From: Neopestalotiopsis rosae
Taxonomy: Eukaryota; Ascomycota; Sordariomycetes; Amphisphaeriales; Sporocadaceae
Direction: 5' to 3'
NCBI GenBank assembly: GCA_023078685.1
Contig: JALGAS010000003.1
Span: forward strand, 248,001-312,000
Length of the DNA stretch: 64,000 nucleotides
Part shown: piece after piece, positions 11,459 to 22,175 of the stretch
Position numbering within the stretch: position 1 is the stretch's first letter
How the letters are laid out: the number at the start of each line of letters is the position of its first letter
Translations under genes and position numbers: made by a program
Notes under the pieces: model-generated
Databases searched by the model: none
The model's input: the letters and a program-made list of their open reading frames with translations, nothing else
What the model was told of the DNA's origin: nothing

Positions 11459-12616
11459 TTAGTCTTCCATCATTCGCATCACCTCCAGCTCTCTTTTCAC
11501 AATGCTCTCAAAGGCGTCGTGATCCATACCCGATGCTCGCGCAAGCATGGCTAAGCTCTTAATACTCCGGGAGATGTGTTGCTTCACACCAAAGTTCTCT
11601 GCCGCCTCCTCGAGTTTCGCGACCGAAGAATGTGAGTCGGCACTCGACGCCGGTCGAGGGTGAGCTAGGTTTGGGTCGTCGCCGCTTCTTGAGCCAACTG
11701 ATGGCGACCTCGGTGGCTCGGCGATCGTCCACGCACCTTGAGTCTCGTTGAGTTCGGCTTCTTCATAACCACCACCGTAGTCTGCATGCTCTGCTGGGCG
11801 CGTCGGTCTCGGCGCCGCCAAACCTAGCGGTGGAGCCAGATCTGCCATATCCGCCTCCTCGTCGGGATCGTGAGGATCCATGGCCGGTTGCACAGAGTCG
11901 TACTGCGCATAATAGTCGTCCTCGTCTCCAGCCGCACCACGTCCCGAAGTCGAAGGAGGTGCTGGCGAGCGCTTTGCGGCAGGGGTCCTTGCCGGTGTCG
12001 CATCATACCGAGCCCAGTAGTCGTCATCGTCGTCCTCCTCCTCGTCGACTAGATCACCGCCATTCGGAAAGCTGTTCTTGGACGGTACTGATGCAACGTT
12101 CTTTTTCGATTGCCCATCCCGAAACTGACGATCGGCTTCTTCGATGGTAGACACGCCTCCAAACGACGAAAACGGCGATGGGGTATCTGGCGTGGAAATC
12201 TCGCCTACTCTCCACCCGTCGGCTTCACCAGTGCAGTAGACGAGCCGAAACGACAGACCCTTCTCTTCCAAGACCACGAGAGCCTGCAGGGTTTCTTCAT
12301 CGAGCCTTCGATAGCGCGTCTCGGCATCATAATCCCAATCGACCTCGACCTCGCCACTGACAGGGTGCGGCTCCAACCGATCACTCGAGGCAATCTCAAC
12401 CAGGCCAGCAGCCTTTGCCGAATCGTAGCATAATAGTTTGATCCAGGGCTCTGAACTAGACGAAGACAAGAGCTGAACTCGCTGCTTCAAGATTGGTGAA
12501 AAATAAGCCAAAGCATTTTCTGCTGGCGATGTAGCGATTGCAGCAGGAGGCAATGACTGTAAGACAGGGCCCAGACTCTCTTGCAAGTCGGGCGCCTTGA
12601 TGTTGGTGAGTGACAT
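11459..12616 (-). CDS. Conserved-looking hypothetical protein, 385 residues
   Basis: I do not recognise this protein. The N-terminal ~150 residues look folded: LLCYDSAKAAGLVEIA, then WDYDAETRYRRLDEETLQALVVLEEKGLSFRLVYC. The middle (about residues 150-315) is low complexity and acidic, with DEEEDDDDDYWARYD and a second similar DEDDYYAQYD, suggesting a short acidic/aromatic repeat. The C-terminal ~50 residues are predicted helical (EEAAENFGVKQHISRSIKSLAMLARASG and on to the end). There is no signal peptide or membrane segment. Length, codon use and neighbours are consistent with an ordinary conserved fungal gene. A linear interaction protein is a fair guess but remains inference. Confidence 0.78.
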   Translation of the reverse strand: MSLTNIKAPDLQESLGPVLQSLPPAAIATSPAENALAYFSPILKQRVQLLSSSSSEPWIKLLCYDSAKAAGLVEIASSDRLEPHPVSGEVEVDWDYDAETRYRRLDEETLQALVVLEEKGLSFRLVYCTGEADGWRVGEISTPDTPSPFSSFGGVSTIEEADRQFRDGQSKKNVASVPSKNSFPNGGDLVDEEEDDDDDYWARYDATPARTPAAKRSPAPPSTSGRGAAGDEDDYYAQYDSVQPAMDPHDPDEEADMADLAPPLGLAAPRPTRPAEHADYGGGYEEAELNETQGAWTIAEPPRSPSVGSRSGDDPNLAHPRPASSADSHSSVAKLEEAAENFGVKQHISRSIKSLAMLARASGMDHDAFESIVKRELEVMRMMED

Positions 12617-14310
12617 GATGTCGTGAATGGTTTAGAAAAACACTATTTTCTGTCCGTGTTCTTTCTATTGTGGTTTGTTGTGACTTTAAGAAAGTCTGCA
12701 CGTGTGCACGCGTTCTTCCTGGCAGGTAGAGGAGAGGACCGATCACATGCAAGATGACCAGGGCTGGCTCGACCACAGCCTCATTCAGTGCTACCTGAGC
12801 TCAGTCGTGGAAGAAGGCGATAAGCAATGGAAAAAAAAGTCCCGACAGAATGTGTACGGTACACGGAAAAGTACAGGGGAGCTTGATAACAAGAATGTAA
12901 AGGGGAGAAAGATCTGTGTTAGCTTCGTAGAAGAAGAAGGATTGAAGAGGTCAAGTAGGAAGGTAGGTAGAGTTTGAATCAGAGATGGATACAGATGTCC
13001 CGTGGACTGACTGAGAATGGCAAGGTATCAGATGTATCGTCCACCAAGGTCGCAAAACCAAATGCATACGTAGTAAGTAGGCACAAGGTAGTCCCGTTCC
13101 CTACCACCGGGGCCCCTCACGCGGTTCTAGTGCAAGAAAGGCCCCCAAGACTCCTAGCGCAAATCTCCCCGTCTGCATGTAACTAGGGGAAAGGCTTAGC
13201 CGGCCCGCCCAGTGCTGGCCCCCTCCCAAAAGACAGCCCCAGACAGCCAATCCGGTGGCTGCTAAATGGTCGCCTTCGGCCAGAAGGAAGTCAGACTGCA
13301 GTGGAACCAGACAAGCCAGACCGGCCGCACCGCCCAGGAGCGGAATGTGATTTGAACCCCCGCGGGTATGGGCGATTCCGTTTCATGGCTGATATTGGCG
13401 ACCCGAGAGATTAGAGATCGGAATCGAGTTATTTCTCCTCGGGTTCGTCCTTCGATGCTACTCTATAATAGATAAGGCAAAGCAAGGTAATTTCGAGAAA
13501 AGAGCCTCTCTACAGAGTACTCATCGCACTTTGGACCTCCGAGATGCCGGTCAGTTGCACAGGATCCATGCTGCAAGTGAGAGCGTGAGCAGCCATAGGA
13601 AGGCAGGATCATTGCGGCGCTACTAATTATACCGAAGTTGATAGCGGCCATTTCCATTCTGTTTTAGCAGCAGGGCCACTCTCGAACATTTCTCATTACT
13701 GTACCCAAGTCATGCACCACGCACCCTGGCATGTGCCAAACACCATACGTCACTTGTCCCCGACGGAAAAAGCGCTATTCAATTATTTTCTTCAATTGCG
13801 GCGACGATGCAAACATGAGTAGCAAGAGTTCGAGGTCTCAAGTCGACAATGATATATACTGTATGCAGGTGCTAGTTACGTCTTATTACGCATTTGCATC
13901 GTACCTGGCTTGTGAACCAACTCTGCTCAGGTCCGCGCGATAGTGGAAACACTATCCAAATGTCAATTCCTTCAAGTCAGGGGCCAAACTTCACATTACT
14001 CCCAGCCAGCCATAGTAAACTGTTTTTGCACGTGCATTAAGAACATTTCGTCAAGCTCAGTCTTAGGATAAATCCAGTCCCAATTATCTACCTTGGACGC
14101 TATCAGTGCTAGCTATCGGAACCATACCGGAACCGTCGAACCTTCGCGGCATTCTCGAAGTTTAGAACTTACCCACGTCCGGACGGACAAGCCGCAAAGG
14201 TCCTCTGTGCTGCATCAATCAGACCATCGAACCCCACCAGAAGGAGTATCTTTACACTCGAAGCTGACACCCAGCAATTCCCTAGCCCAGGTCAGGGCCT
14301 TTGCGGATGT
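12617..14310. other. Intergenic between the 385-residue protein gene and TPC1
   Basis: About 1.7 kb between divergent genes, without a supported coding gene. It holds promoter sequence for both. A stretch near 13200-13350 is GC-rich with CCC/GGC runs, and 13750-14050 is AT-rich. A GGTTCAAATC-like word on the minus strand near 13340 was tested as a tRNA and rejected. Confidence 0.4.
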
Positions 14311-15417
14311 ATGTCGAAGAGCGGGCAGCGCCTTCAGGATGAGGTATGTACACGCCCGCACGTGTGGACACTATGCCAAACTCCCGGGAAAGCTAGATGG
14401 CACTCTCTTCCCACCAGGGCATCATGTTGTTAAACTCTGAAGCTAACCAAGCTTCTTGGATGATAGGGCTCACGGCTTCAAGTCATTACAGCGGGCGCCG
14501 TTGCAGGTCTCATCTCGCGCTTCGTGATCGCTCCCCTGGACGTGGTCAAGATTCGTCTGCAGCTCCAGGCTCACTCCCTGTCGGATCCTTTGTCGCAAGC
14601 CGAACTCACGAAAGGCGCGCCAATCTACAAGGGCACCGTTGCCACCGCTCGACACATTTTGCGACATGAGGGCATCACGGGTCTGTGGAAGGGCAACGTT
14701 CCCGCCGAGCTCTTGTACGTGAGCTACGCTGCCGTGCAGTTCACCACGTACCGGACCATTAGCATGGCGCTGAACGAGATGGCTGGAGAAAAGGGCATGA
14801 ACAAGAGCGCGGAGAGCTTTGTTGCTGGCGCCGGGGCCGGTGCTGCGGCCACTGCGGTTACGTACCCGCTGGATCTGCTCCGGACGAGGTTCGCCGCTCA
14901 AGGAAACGAAAAAGTCTACACCTCTTTATTCAAGGCTGTACGGGACATTCGTCGTGACGAGGGGATCAGAGGATTCTTTCGTGGAATCGGCCCCGGCCTT
15001 GCACAGATTATTCCGTTCATGGGCATGTTTTTCGCAATTTACGAATCGCTTCGAATCCCCCTTGCACAATTTGATATCCCGTTTGCTGGCGGGGATGCCA
15101 CTGCTGGCGTGTTTGCTAGTGTCATTGCAAAGACGGGCATCTTTCCGCTGGATCTGGTCAGGAAGAGAATACAAGTACAAGGCCCAACACGGGCAAAGTA
15201 TGTTCACAAGAACATACCAGTCTACGATAGGGGCGCAATCAAGGCCATCAGAATGATCTTGGCCCATGAAGGCATTAGAGGTCTGTACAAGGGATTGACC
15301 GTCAGTCTGTTCAAGGCAGCACCCCTTAGTGCGACAACTGTTTGGACATATGAGCGAGTACTGAACTTGCTGACTGGAAAGTCCCTTGATGGAGCCGAGA
15401 AAAAGGCTGTGTCGTAA
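14311..15417 (+). CDS. TPC1: Mitochondrial thiamine pyrophosphate carrier
   Basis: A small first exon (14311-14343, [11 protein letters not shown]) splices in phase to 14467-15417, giving about 327 residues and the junction [21 protein letters not shown]. Three repeats of the mitochondrial carrier fold are visible by their PxDxxxxR motifs: [19 protein letters not shown] and [10 protein letters not shown]. Each is followed by helix pairs with GLWKG-, GFFRG- and GLYKG-type ends. Spacing and the first-repeat insertion match TPC1 from other fungi. It exchanges thiamine diphosphate for nucleotides across the inner mitochondrial membrane. The carrier call is very safe and the TPC1 assignment is strong but by resemblance. 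An out-of-frame ATG four bases upstream of the start could slightly lower translation. Confidence 0.92.
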
Positions 15418-15995
15418 ACTTGGACAAATGGTTGTAGGTTTACTGTATAAAAAGATTGAATAGAAGGGCTCGGTTACGGTTGCATCAATATACCCCATAG
15501 TAGAGAGTCACGGCAATAGTTCAGACAGCAATAGCAATTCGGTTTTGATTTCTAGCACGAGATACGGCAAGATCAACCAGCTTGAAACTGTGCCGCTGAA
15601 TGCCAATTTGACATGCCAGCAGAGTGAGATATCCATTAATGATACAATTGCGGTTCAGAATTGAATGCCCAACGTTAATGCTATATTTCCTGCATACATC
15701 GGTCGATATTGAGTATCAATATCGTCCAGCAAGCCACCACCAGATAGGCGATCATGAGATCAGCATGCAGTTAGGTGAGGGCAAACAATGGCTATCATGA
15801 TATTTCTACCTTGACTCTTTCCGACTTCGGCTTGATTTCGTGACGGCCACGAGAACTTGACACAGGAGAGCGAGCACGTGCAAGAATTTGGAAAAAACCT
15901 ATTGTCAATATAGAAGATAAGCTCTATTCGCTATGATACAAGGCTTTTATAGCCTTTACTCTCTATCAACACATTTCCTTCTTGAGACTCCTGTT
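15418..15995. other. Convergent 3' flanks of TPC1 and the MICOS gene
   Basis: The two genes converge on these ~580 bp. The sequence is AT-rich and contains no supported ORF; it should hold both polyadenylation regions. Confidence 0.4.
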
Positions 15996-16933
15996 TTATT
16001 TGCCCTTCTTGACCCAGTCCTCAACTGTGTCTCGCACGCCCGTGACCTTTTCGTCGACGTATTGTCTGCTGGCCTGGGAGTGGATCTTGGCCATCTCCAA
16101 GCTCTTGAAGATGTTCTCGCGCGTCCGGATGTGAGCCTCGGCAATGACGGGGAACTTTTGCTCGTACTTCCAGAGCAGGCCGCTGACGTTGTTCATGGTG
16201 ACGGGGAGGACGAGCCAGCCGGCGCCGACGCCGAGGGCGAGGGGGGCGGCGGCGCGGAGCAGGACGTTGCGGTTGCGGCTGACGATGCTGCCGGCCATGC
16301 CCGCGACCAGGACGTAGACGAGGCCCGGCATGAGCTGCTCGCCGCTCTCGCGGGCGGGCGCCAGCGAGGCCACCGTCTGCGTAAACGACTTCTCCAGGTG
16401 GAAGGCCTGGTCCATGCCCCGGTTCACGGCGTCCTCGGCGCGCGTGGCGTGCTCGTACAGGAACAGCCGGGCGCGGCCAATCTGCACGGCCAGGCGGTCC
16501 GTGGGCGTGGGCCCGCGCGCCGGCGAGGACGACGACGGCAGCGGCTGTGTCTCTGCTGAGGGTGACTCTGGTGATGATGCCCGCGGGATGGTGTCTGAGA
16601 AGGGCGAGGGCGTAGGGCCGGCGGCCTTGGGAATGGGGACCTCGAAGTCGTCGTAGATGGGCTTCTTGGACTGCAGTAATTGGAAGACGAGCCGCAGGTT
16701 AGTGACCAGACGGGACAGTAGGACCTCATTCGTTGGCAGGGACTCGTACCAGATCTTCCGGCGCCTCAGCAAAGGCGACCGAGGGAATTAGAGCTCCTGC
16801 AGTCAGAGTTGCGGCCATGAAAGGCGCGGCGACACGCTATCAACCGAAAAAACGTTAGCAAAAAGGTCCCCAGAGGTCAATTGATTAAATCATGGCTTGA
16901 ACTGACTCGTCCCAACAGCACTCTCGCAGCCAT
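15996..16933 (-). CDS. MICOS complex subunit MIC26/MIC27 (apolipoprotein O family)
   Basis: Three exons fit: 16907-16933 (MAARVLLGR), 16750-16836 and 15996-16670, all phase 0, giving about 262 residues. After splicing the start reads MAARVLLGRR, then a hydrophobic segment with TLTAGALIPSVAFAEAPED, then SKKPIYDDFEVPIP, the diagnostic KPIYDD box of fungal members. A Ser/Pro-rich spacer is followed by the ApoO domain with GLVYVLVAGMAGSIVSRNRN and LRAAAPLALGVGAGWLVLP membrane segments. The family sits in the inner membrane at crista junctions and tunes cardiolipin-rich cristae architecture. The exon choice is mine and rests on recovering the conserved N-terminus; the first donor is GTCAGT, weaker than usual. 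It is divergent from OCT1. Confidence 0.88.
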
Positions 16934-17356
16934 TGTTGTGCTCAATTGCGTGATGGGGAAAATCACAATTGGGTGGTGGTCGTCGATTTCTCTCAAAGTC
17001 GGACGTCAGAGCCAGTAGGTAGGTAGTAGCACTTTACTTAGGAACTTGGCTGGCTTAAAGCTTGTGATGTACCTTTTTCGCGGCTAATCCCGGACTTCGG
17101 GAATTTTTAACTGGGGCAGAACAACTCAAAGCTCTCCAGCGATCAGTCACTGCAGTCAGTATGTAACTCCAATTAATACTCACCTTAGCCTTGCAGTCAC
17201 GCCCCGAACTTTTTGGGGCAAGCAAGACTTTTCTCTTCCTTTCTCAATTATTCATCTTTGCGCACTCTTTAACTTACCGTGTTCAATGTCCCTTTAATCT
17301 TGGTGTCAATCGCATTGGTTATTCCAGCTATGTGGGCTGCATAGGGCGACCACAAC
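16934..17356. promoter_or_regulatory. Shared divergent promoter of MICOS subunit and OCT1
   Basis: This 423-bp segment separates the start codons of two divergent genes for mitochondrial proteins, so it carries both promoters. A CTTTTCTCTTCCTTTCTC pyrimidine tract near 17228-17247 precedes OCT1, typical of fungal core promoters. Confidence 0.5.
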
Positions 17357-19759
17357 ATGATCAGAACCGTTAGATCAGGTCTCTGGACCGGTTCGCGATG
17401 CCTTCGCCAAATATCGCAAAAACCCCTTGGCCCGTCGCATCAGCGCTGGCTCACGGCTGCTTCGAACACGGCACCTCAACCAAAATTCGATGCCGCGAGC
17501 ATACCAACCGAGCATGGCGATCCGGGCACAAAACACGATGATAGTCTGCTCCGGCAGCTATTCGACTCTCCACAGACCTTTAGGGACTTTGCGCCGCCCT
17601 CGAGCCGAGCGATCAAGGGAAACGTGGGACTTTTCAGGAACAAATATCTGACGTCGCCGGCGGGGTTCTTGACTTTTGCCCAGAGCAATCTTGAGAAAGC
17701 GCACAGGCTCGTCCACACGGTCCTCAAGGCCTCATCAGTGGAAGAGTACAAGGCCATAGTTCGGGACTTGGACAGGCTCAGCGATTTGCTTTGTAGAGTC
17801 TTGGATGTGTCCGATTTCGTCAGAGTGACGCATCCCGACCCCAAGATACAGGCCGCAGCCTCGCAGGCATGGGCGCTTGTGTATCAATATATGAACGAGC
17901 TCAACACCACGACGGGACTATGCGATCAGCTGGGAACGGCACTCAACACGCCAGAAGTGCGTTCGAGCTGGTCCGAGGAAGAGGAGACGGTTGCAATCCT
18001 ATTGAGGCAAGACTTTCTCAAGTCGGCCATTCATCTCCCGAAAGAATCTCGGGATAAATTTGTGACTCTTTCCCAGGATATTAGTGAACTAGGCTCAGCC
18101 TTTGTGGACCACATGTCGCCTGAAGAGCACCAAATCTCCATGCCGAGCAGCAAATTCCAGGGAATGGACCCGAGGTTAGCAAAAAAGTATACGAGCTTTG
18201 GAAGAGTCCATCTGCCTACCATGTCGCCGGAAGCGACGGTCGCATTGAGGAGCGTCATGGATGAGGACGCCAGAAAGAAGATATACTACGCCACACGAAC
18301 AGCTTCGACACGGTCTATTCGATGTCTAGAGACATTGCTGCGGCTACGCGCTGAGCTAGCTGAGCTGTCGGGTTTCCAGAGTTATGGCCAAATGGCTTTG
18401 AGAGATAGAATGATGGCAAAGTCGCCAGAGTCTGTCCACCAGTTCCTTCTTGCTCTGTCGAAACACAATGCGCGCTTTGTGGAAGAAGAAGTTGCAGATC
18501 TCCTGAAAATGAAGCAAACAATTCCCCATACATCTAGTCCCGGGGCTCTGCAACCGTGGGACAAGGATTATTATATGGAAATGATTCGGAGGGAGATTAG
18601 ATCGCGCCGGCGAGATAGCGATACCCTATCTTCCTTCTTCTCACTCGGCACCGTCATGCAGGGCTTGTCGAGACTATTCTCTCGACTTTATGGCATCCGA
18701 TTGGTTCCCCGCGATGTTTTGCCAGGAGAAACTTGGCACCCAGATGTCAGGCGCTTGGATGTGGTGTCTGATACCGATGGCCATGTCGCTGTCCTGTATG
18801 TCGACTTGTTCTATCGCAGCGATAAGTCACCAAATCCGGCGCATTTCACTGTCCGATGCTCGAGAGAAATTTCCAACCAAGAGCTACAAGAGGCGGCACA
18901 TGAAACAGGAGCCACGACAATGGAAGAGGCCATTGACGCAGCCAACGATGGTATGCACGTCTCGCATCAGTCTGGCACCATCAAGCAGCTACCGACAATT
19001 GCTTTGGTCTGCGATTTCCATCACGAAAGAGACGCAAAGAACTCGCCAGCTCTCTTAGATTACTACCAGATGGAGACTCTATTCCACGAAATGGGCCATG
19101 CGATTCATTCGGTGCTGGCGAGAACATCAATGCAGAACGTGGCGGGCACCAGATGCGCGACAGACTTTGCCGAGTTGCCATCTACGCTAATGGAGCATTT
19201 CTGTGCCGATCCAACTGTCCTTTCCCTCTTTGCTAGACATTACAAAACAGACCAAAAGCTTCCGTACGAGCTCGTTGCAGATAAACTTGCCATTTGGAAG
19301 CGGTTCGAGGCCTCGGAGCGAGAGACCCAGATCGTCCTCGCCATGCTTGACCAAGAACTGCACTCGTCAAAGCCATCAAAGCCGGGCTTTGACTCGACGG
19401 CCATTTACCACCAGCTCCAGCACGAGCATGGCAGATTGCCGCCAGACGCCCCGGGTACCAGGTGGCAGGGCTTCTTTGGGCACCTATTCGGCTACGGCAG
19501 CACCTACTACAGCTACCTGTTTGACCAGACCTTATCCGAGCGCGTCTGGCGGGTCGTCTTCTCCGGCGGACAGAACGGCGGCGCACTCGATCGCGCCAAC
19601 GGCGAGAGGCTCAAGGAGAATCTCCTGAAATGGGGCGGCAGCCGCGATCCGTGGAAGTGTCTGTCTGACGCACTCCAGGACGAGCGACTGGCCAATGGTG
19701 ACGAAAAAGCCATGGCTCTGGTGGGCAGCTGGGGCGCCAGAGACGGCCGCCACGAGTAG
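17357..19759 (+). CDS. OCT1: Mitochondrial intermediate peptidase (M3 metallopeptidase)
   Basis: A single uninterrupted frame of 800 residues. The start is basic and lacks acids (MIRTVRSGLWTGSRCLRQ), as expected of a mitochondrial presequence. The zinc site LFHEMGHAIHS (HExxH with histidines near residues 577 and 581) is followed by the downstream TDFAELPSTLMEHF, which supplies the third ligand in family M3. The C-terminal region with HLFGYGSTYYSYLFDQ is the substrate-binding lobe seen in intermediate peptidases. The enzyme acts in the matrix and removes an octapeptide from preproteins after the first processing step. Length matches fungal OCT1 and there is no break. It shares a promoter region with the MICOS subunit gene. 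Confidence 0.96.
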   Translation: MIRTVRSGLWTGSRCLRQISQKPLGPSHQRWLTAASNTAPQPKFDAASIPTEHGDPGTKHDDSLLRQLFDSPQTFRDFAPPSSRAIKGNVGLFRNKYLTSPAGFLTFAQSNLEKAHRLVHTVLKASSVEEYKAIVRDLDRLSDLLCRVLDVSDFVRVTHPDPKIQAAASQAWALVYQYMNELNTTTGLCDQLGTALNTPEVRSSWSEEEETVAILLRQDFLKSAIHLPKESRDKFVTLSQDISELGSAFVDHMSPEEHQISMPSSKFQGMDPRLAKKYTSFGRVHLPTMSPEATVALRSVMDEDARKKIYYATRTASTRSIRCLETLLRLRAELAELSGFQSYGQMALRDRMMAKSPESVHQFLLALSKHNARFVEEEVADLLKMKQTIPHTSSPGALQPWDKDYYMEMIRREIRSRRRDSDTLSSFFSLGTVMQGLSRLFSRLYGIRLVPRDVLPGETWHPDVRRLDVVSDTDGHVAVLYVDLFYRSDKSPNPAHFTVRCSREISNQELQEAAHETGATTMEEAIDAANDGMHVSHQSGTIKQLPTIALVCDFHHERDAKNSPALLDYYQMETLFHEMGHAIHSVLARTSMQNVAGTRCATDFAELPSTLMEHFCADPTVLSLFARHYKTDQKLPYELVADKLAIWKRFEASERETQIVLAMLDQELHSSKPSKPGFDSTAIYHQLQHEHGRLPPDAPGTRWQGFFGHLFGYGSTYYSYLFDQTLSERVWRVVFSGGQNGGALDRANGERLKENLLKWGGSRDPWKCLSDALQDERLANGDEKAMALVGSWGARDGRHE

Positions 19760-19997
19760 ATTCAACTGCTAGGAGAGGCGATCCAGAGCGTGTATGATTA
19801 AAAACCTTGTGATGATTACGAGTCGAGATACCATTGTATAGAAACCATAGAACCCTTGGCAAGGGATGCTAGACAAAATTCCAAAAGAAAAGTTTAATAC
19901 CATTACCCGAAGTACTCTACTGGACCTGGGCGCGTATGAGTCAATCCAATACCTGCGCCATTCTGGGATTTTCAGTAATCGGACTCGCATCCCATCG

Positions 19998-20330
19998 TCA
20001 GAAGCCGAGGGGATTACCCAACTTTTGTGATTGCATCACGTGGTCCACGGCAAATGGTGAAATCCAGCTGCTGCTCTTTTGATAACCAATTTCCGGGCTG
20101 TTTCGTCCTTGGAGGAGCAGCACACTAGATGTGTCGCCGGAGGACCACGATATGTGAGCTTGGTTCTCCTGAAGCTTTTTGATCCGGTTGGAGGACATTT
20201 GTTGAAAAAAGGGTCCTTCATCCTTGCTCTCGTTGAGCAAACTCTTGTGATACTCATCAAGCTCCCGTCGTTGGATCTCAAAATCAAAGCTTTGAATCCC
20301 AAGATTCTCTTTGAGATTGAGTAAGACTTA
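19998..20330 (-). pseudogene. Coding-like fragment opposite the AAA gene's 5' side
   Basis: On the minus strand an open stretch contains a charged segment FEIQRRELDEYHKSLLNESK followed by EGPFFQQMSSNRIKKL and on to a stop at 19998. Its acid/lysine pattern looks like real protein, perhaps coiled coil. No start codon with a convincing N-terminus, splice plan or family could be found. It lies where the missing N-terminal exons of the adjacent AAA ATPase gene would be expected, but on the other strand. I read it as a leftover of a decayed gene; chance ORF is the alternative. Confidence 0.3.
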
Positions 20331-20423
20331 TGTAAGAGCAAAGAGTACTATAGGAGAGCTCTACGAATCAGATATGATTCTGCTTAGGGTACTCCCGAAG
20401 AGAATTGGGAAGAGGAGCAGTTG

Positions 20424-21646
20424 ATGATGTGTCCTCCTCGCGTCCTGGGGTATATCCTACAAGATAAGATATGGGCACAGTTTCTTGTTGATGGCATTGA
20501 GGAGATCGACGAAGATGGTTCACAAAATGCGTTCGATGATAGATTGGTGCTATCTGAAGCATCCAGCTTGGATCGCAAGGCCATACTCATGGGACTGGTG
20601 AAGAGTCACTATGCAGCATACAGTGACAATCTGTATCAGCTGGAAGATATTGTACCCGGTAAGGGTAAAGGTCTGGTCATACTTTTATATGGTAAGTTGT
20701 GGTATTGGACGTAGAAGGTATATTTCGATTAATCGATATAGGACCCCCTGGCGTCGGGAAAACATCTACAGGTAATGTGTAAGCTCGGCTCTCTGGTACA
20801 CCTTTCTAATGACCCAGAAGCCGAGACTCTTGCGATCGCGACCCGCAAGCCACTGTTCTCAATTGGCGTCGCCGACGTGGGCACATCTGCAAAGTATGTA
20901 GAGCCCAACCTTGAGAGGATTTTCGATCTTGCACATAAATGGAAAGCAATCTTATTGATGTGAGTTACCAAAGGCTTTCATAAACACACAACGCAAATCA
21001 ATGAGTCATGGCCCGGGCTATTGCTAATTTTAACGCTCGCAGCGATGAAGCCGATGTTTTCCTACAAAGCAGAGGATCTGGACAAGTTGGGGCAACTACG
21101 GAGCGCAACGCTCTTGTATCAGGTCAGTGTTATCCAAAATTACATGCACCAGGACTTGAGTCTCTGACTGGCCTCAGTTTTCCTCCGAGTTCTCGAGTAT
21201 TACCGGGGTATCATGATACTTACCACCAATCAAATTGCTCAATTCGACGCTGCTCTCCAATCTCGGATCAATGTAGCATTCAAGTACGACTCGCTCACAG
21301 CAAAGCAGACGGCCGACATCTTCAAAATGTTCTTGAAGCAGTGCAGGAAAAAGGACATGGTGAATATGGAGGAATGGGGCGCCATCAATTATTGGTGCAA
21401 GAAACAGCTGCACAAAAAGGGCTTTGATGGTCGCCAAATTCGTAATATCATCACATCTGCCGTTAGCCTTGCAGCATCAAACAACGACAAACTTGAACTC
21501 AAACACCTCGAAATACTCGTGGAGATCGTTTCAGACTTCAAGGATGAACTCAGCAAGCAGATGGATCGCTATAAACGTGAGTAGTTCCACATGCGGGACG
21601 ACCCTTTGCTGACTTCGATTCAGAGGCCCAAGCATTCAACGATTAG
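20424..21646 (+). CDS. AAA ATPase core, N-terminally truncated
   Basis: Six exons join in frame: 20424-20691, 20742-20771, 20818-20959, 21043-21122, 21178-21576 and 21624-21646, giving 313 residues from the first in-frame ATG. The sequence starts at CPPRVLGYILQDKIWAQF and contains LEDIVPGKGKGLVILLYG, then Walker A GPPGVGKTST split by introns, Walker B ILLIDEADVF, sensor-1 ILTTNQIAQFDAA and an arginine-finger QSRI. This is the fungal AAA type normally preceded by several hundred residues including a DUF7025-like region. None of that is visible: coding similarity ends near a splice-acceptor-like TTAG at 20388. The core is not otherwise broken, so it is either a short functional paralogue or a recent 5' deletion. 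Function is unknown; ATP-driven protein remodelling is inferred from fold. Confidence 0.7.
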
Positions 21647-22100
21647 AGGTTGTCTTAACGCAGTGTAGGATAGACACATAAGTTCTCGATGATATCCGTC
21701 ATATGGGTATCAGTTCACAAGAGTTTGTCATGAAGGGGCGTTTAAGCTACCAAGTGGTCGCGACTCGTGGAAATTTCAGGTTGCCGTTATTTTACTATTC
21801 CAAGAGGCGCTATGATCAGGGTTCGTGATGATATTAGCAATAATTGCTTGCTCTTTAACTAACAGCTCCAAATCCGTGGTCTTCTGCCTCTCGCTTTGTC
21901 CAGATATATCATTCATGAAGTCGATCTTCTACTCCAGTTTATTCTTAACCTCCAGAATTCAACCGGAAGTGAGCATGAACCACAGTCCGTGCTCAGATCG
22001 ATCTTGTATCTTTATGCTCTAGTTGCGTGATTCCCAGGCAACAAGGGCTTTCAAAGAGGTGAAATAGCATCATAAAGGGATGAAAAAAGACAGTTTGCTG

Positions 22101-22175
22101 GGCTTACGAAGGAATCGAACCCTCACGCGCACGCATTTAGCCGAAGTTAGATTGCCGGCGGTTACCAACTAAGCC
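22101..22175 (-). ncRNA. tRNA-like Pol III unit, copy 1
   Basis: Read on the minus strand, this 75-nt unit starts GGCTTAG and ends GTAAGCC; the outer six bases pair as an acceptor-like stem. It has a perfect B box (GGTTCGATTCC) inside a GAGGG/CCTTC T-arm and an A-box match, TGGCTTAGTTGG, at the very 5' edge. A run of six T follows at 22083-22088 as a Pol III terminator. The D region is short (GGTAACCGCC) and I cannot place a convincing anticodon stem, so this is not a standard tRNA. It may be a degenerate tRNA, a tRNA-derived RNA or part of a SINE. Confidence 0.5.

Noticed and set aside
13300..13400. Possible tRNA on the minus strand (GGTTCAAATC-like word)
   Set aside because: The would-be T-stem does not pair, and no A box or acceptor complement is found at the right distance.
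20079..20324. Plus-strand frame as a missing first exon of the AAA ATPase
   Set aside because: Splicing its GTAAGA donor to the 20388 acceptor shifts the frame, and its sequence does not resemble the family N-terminus.
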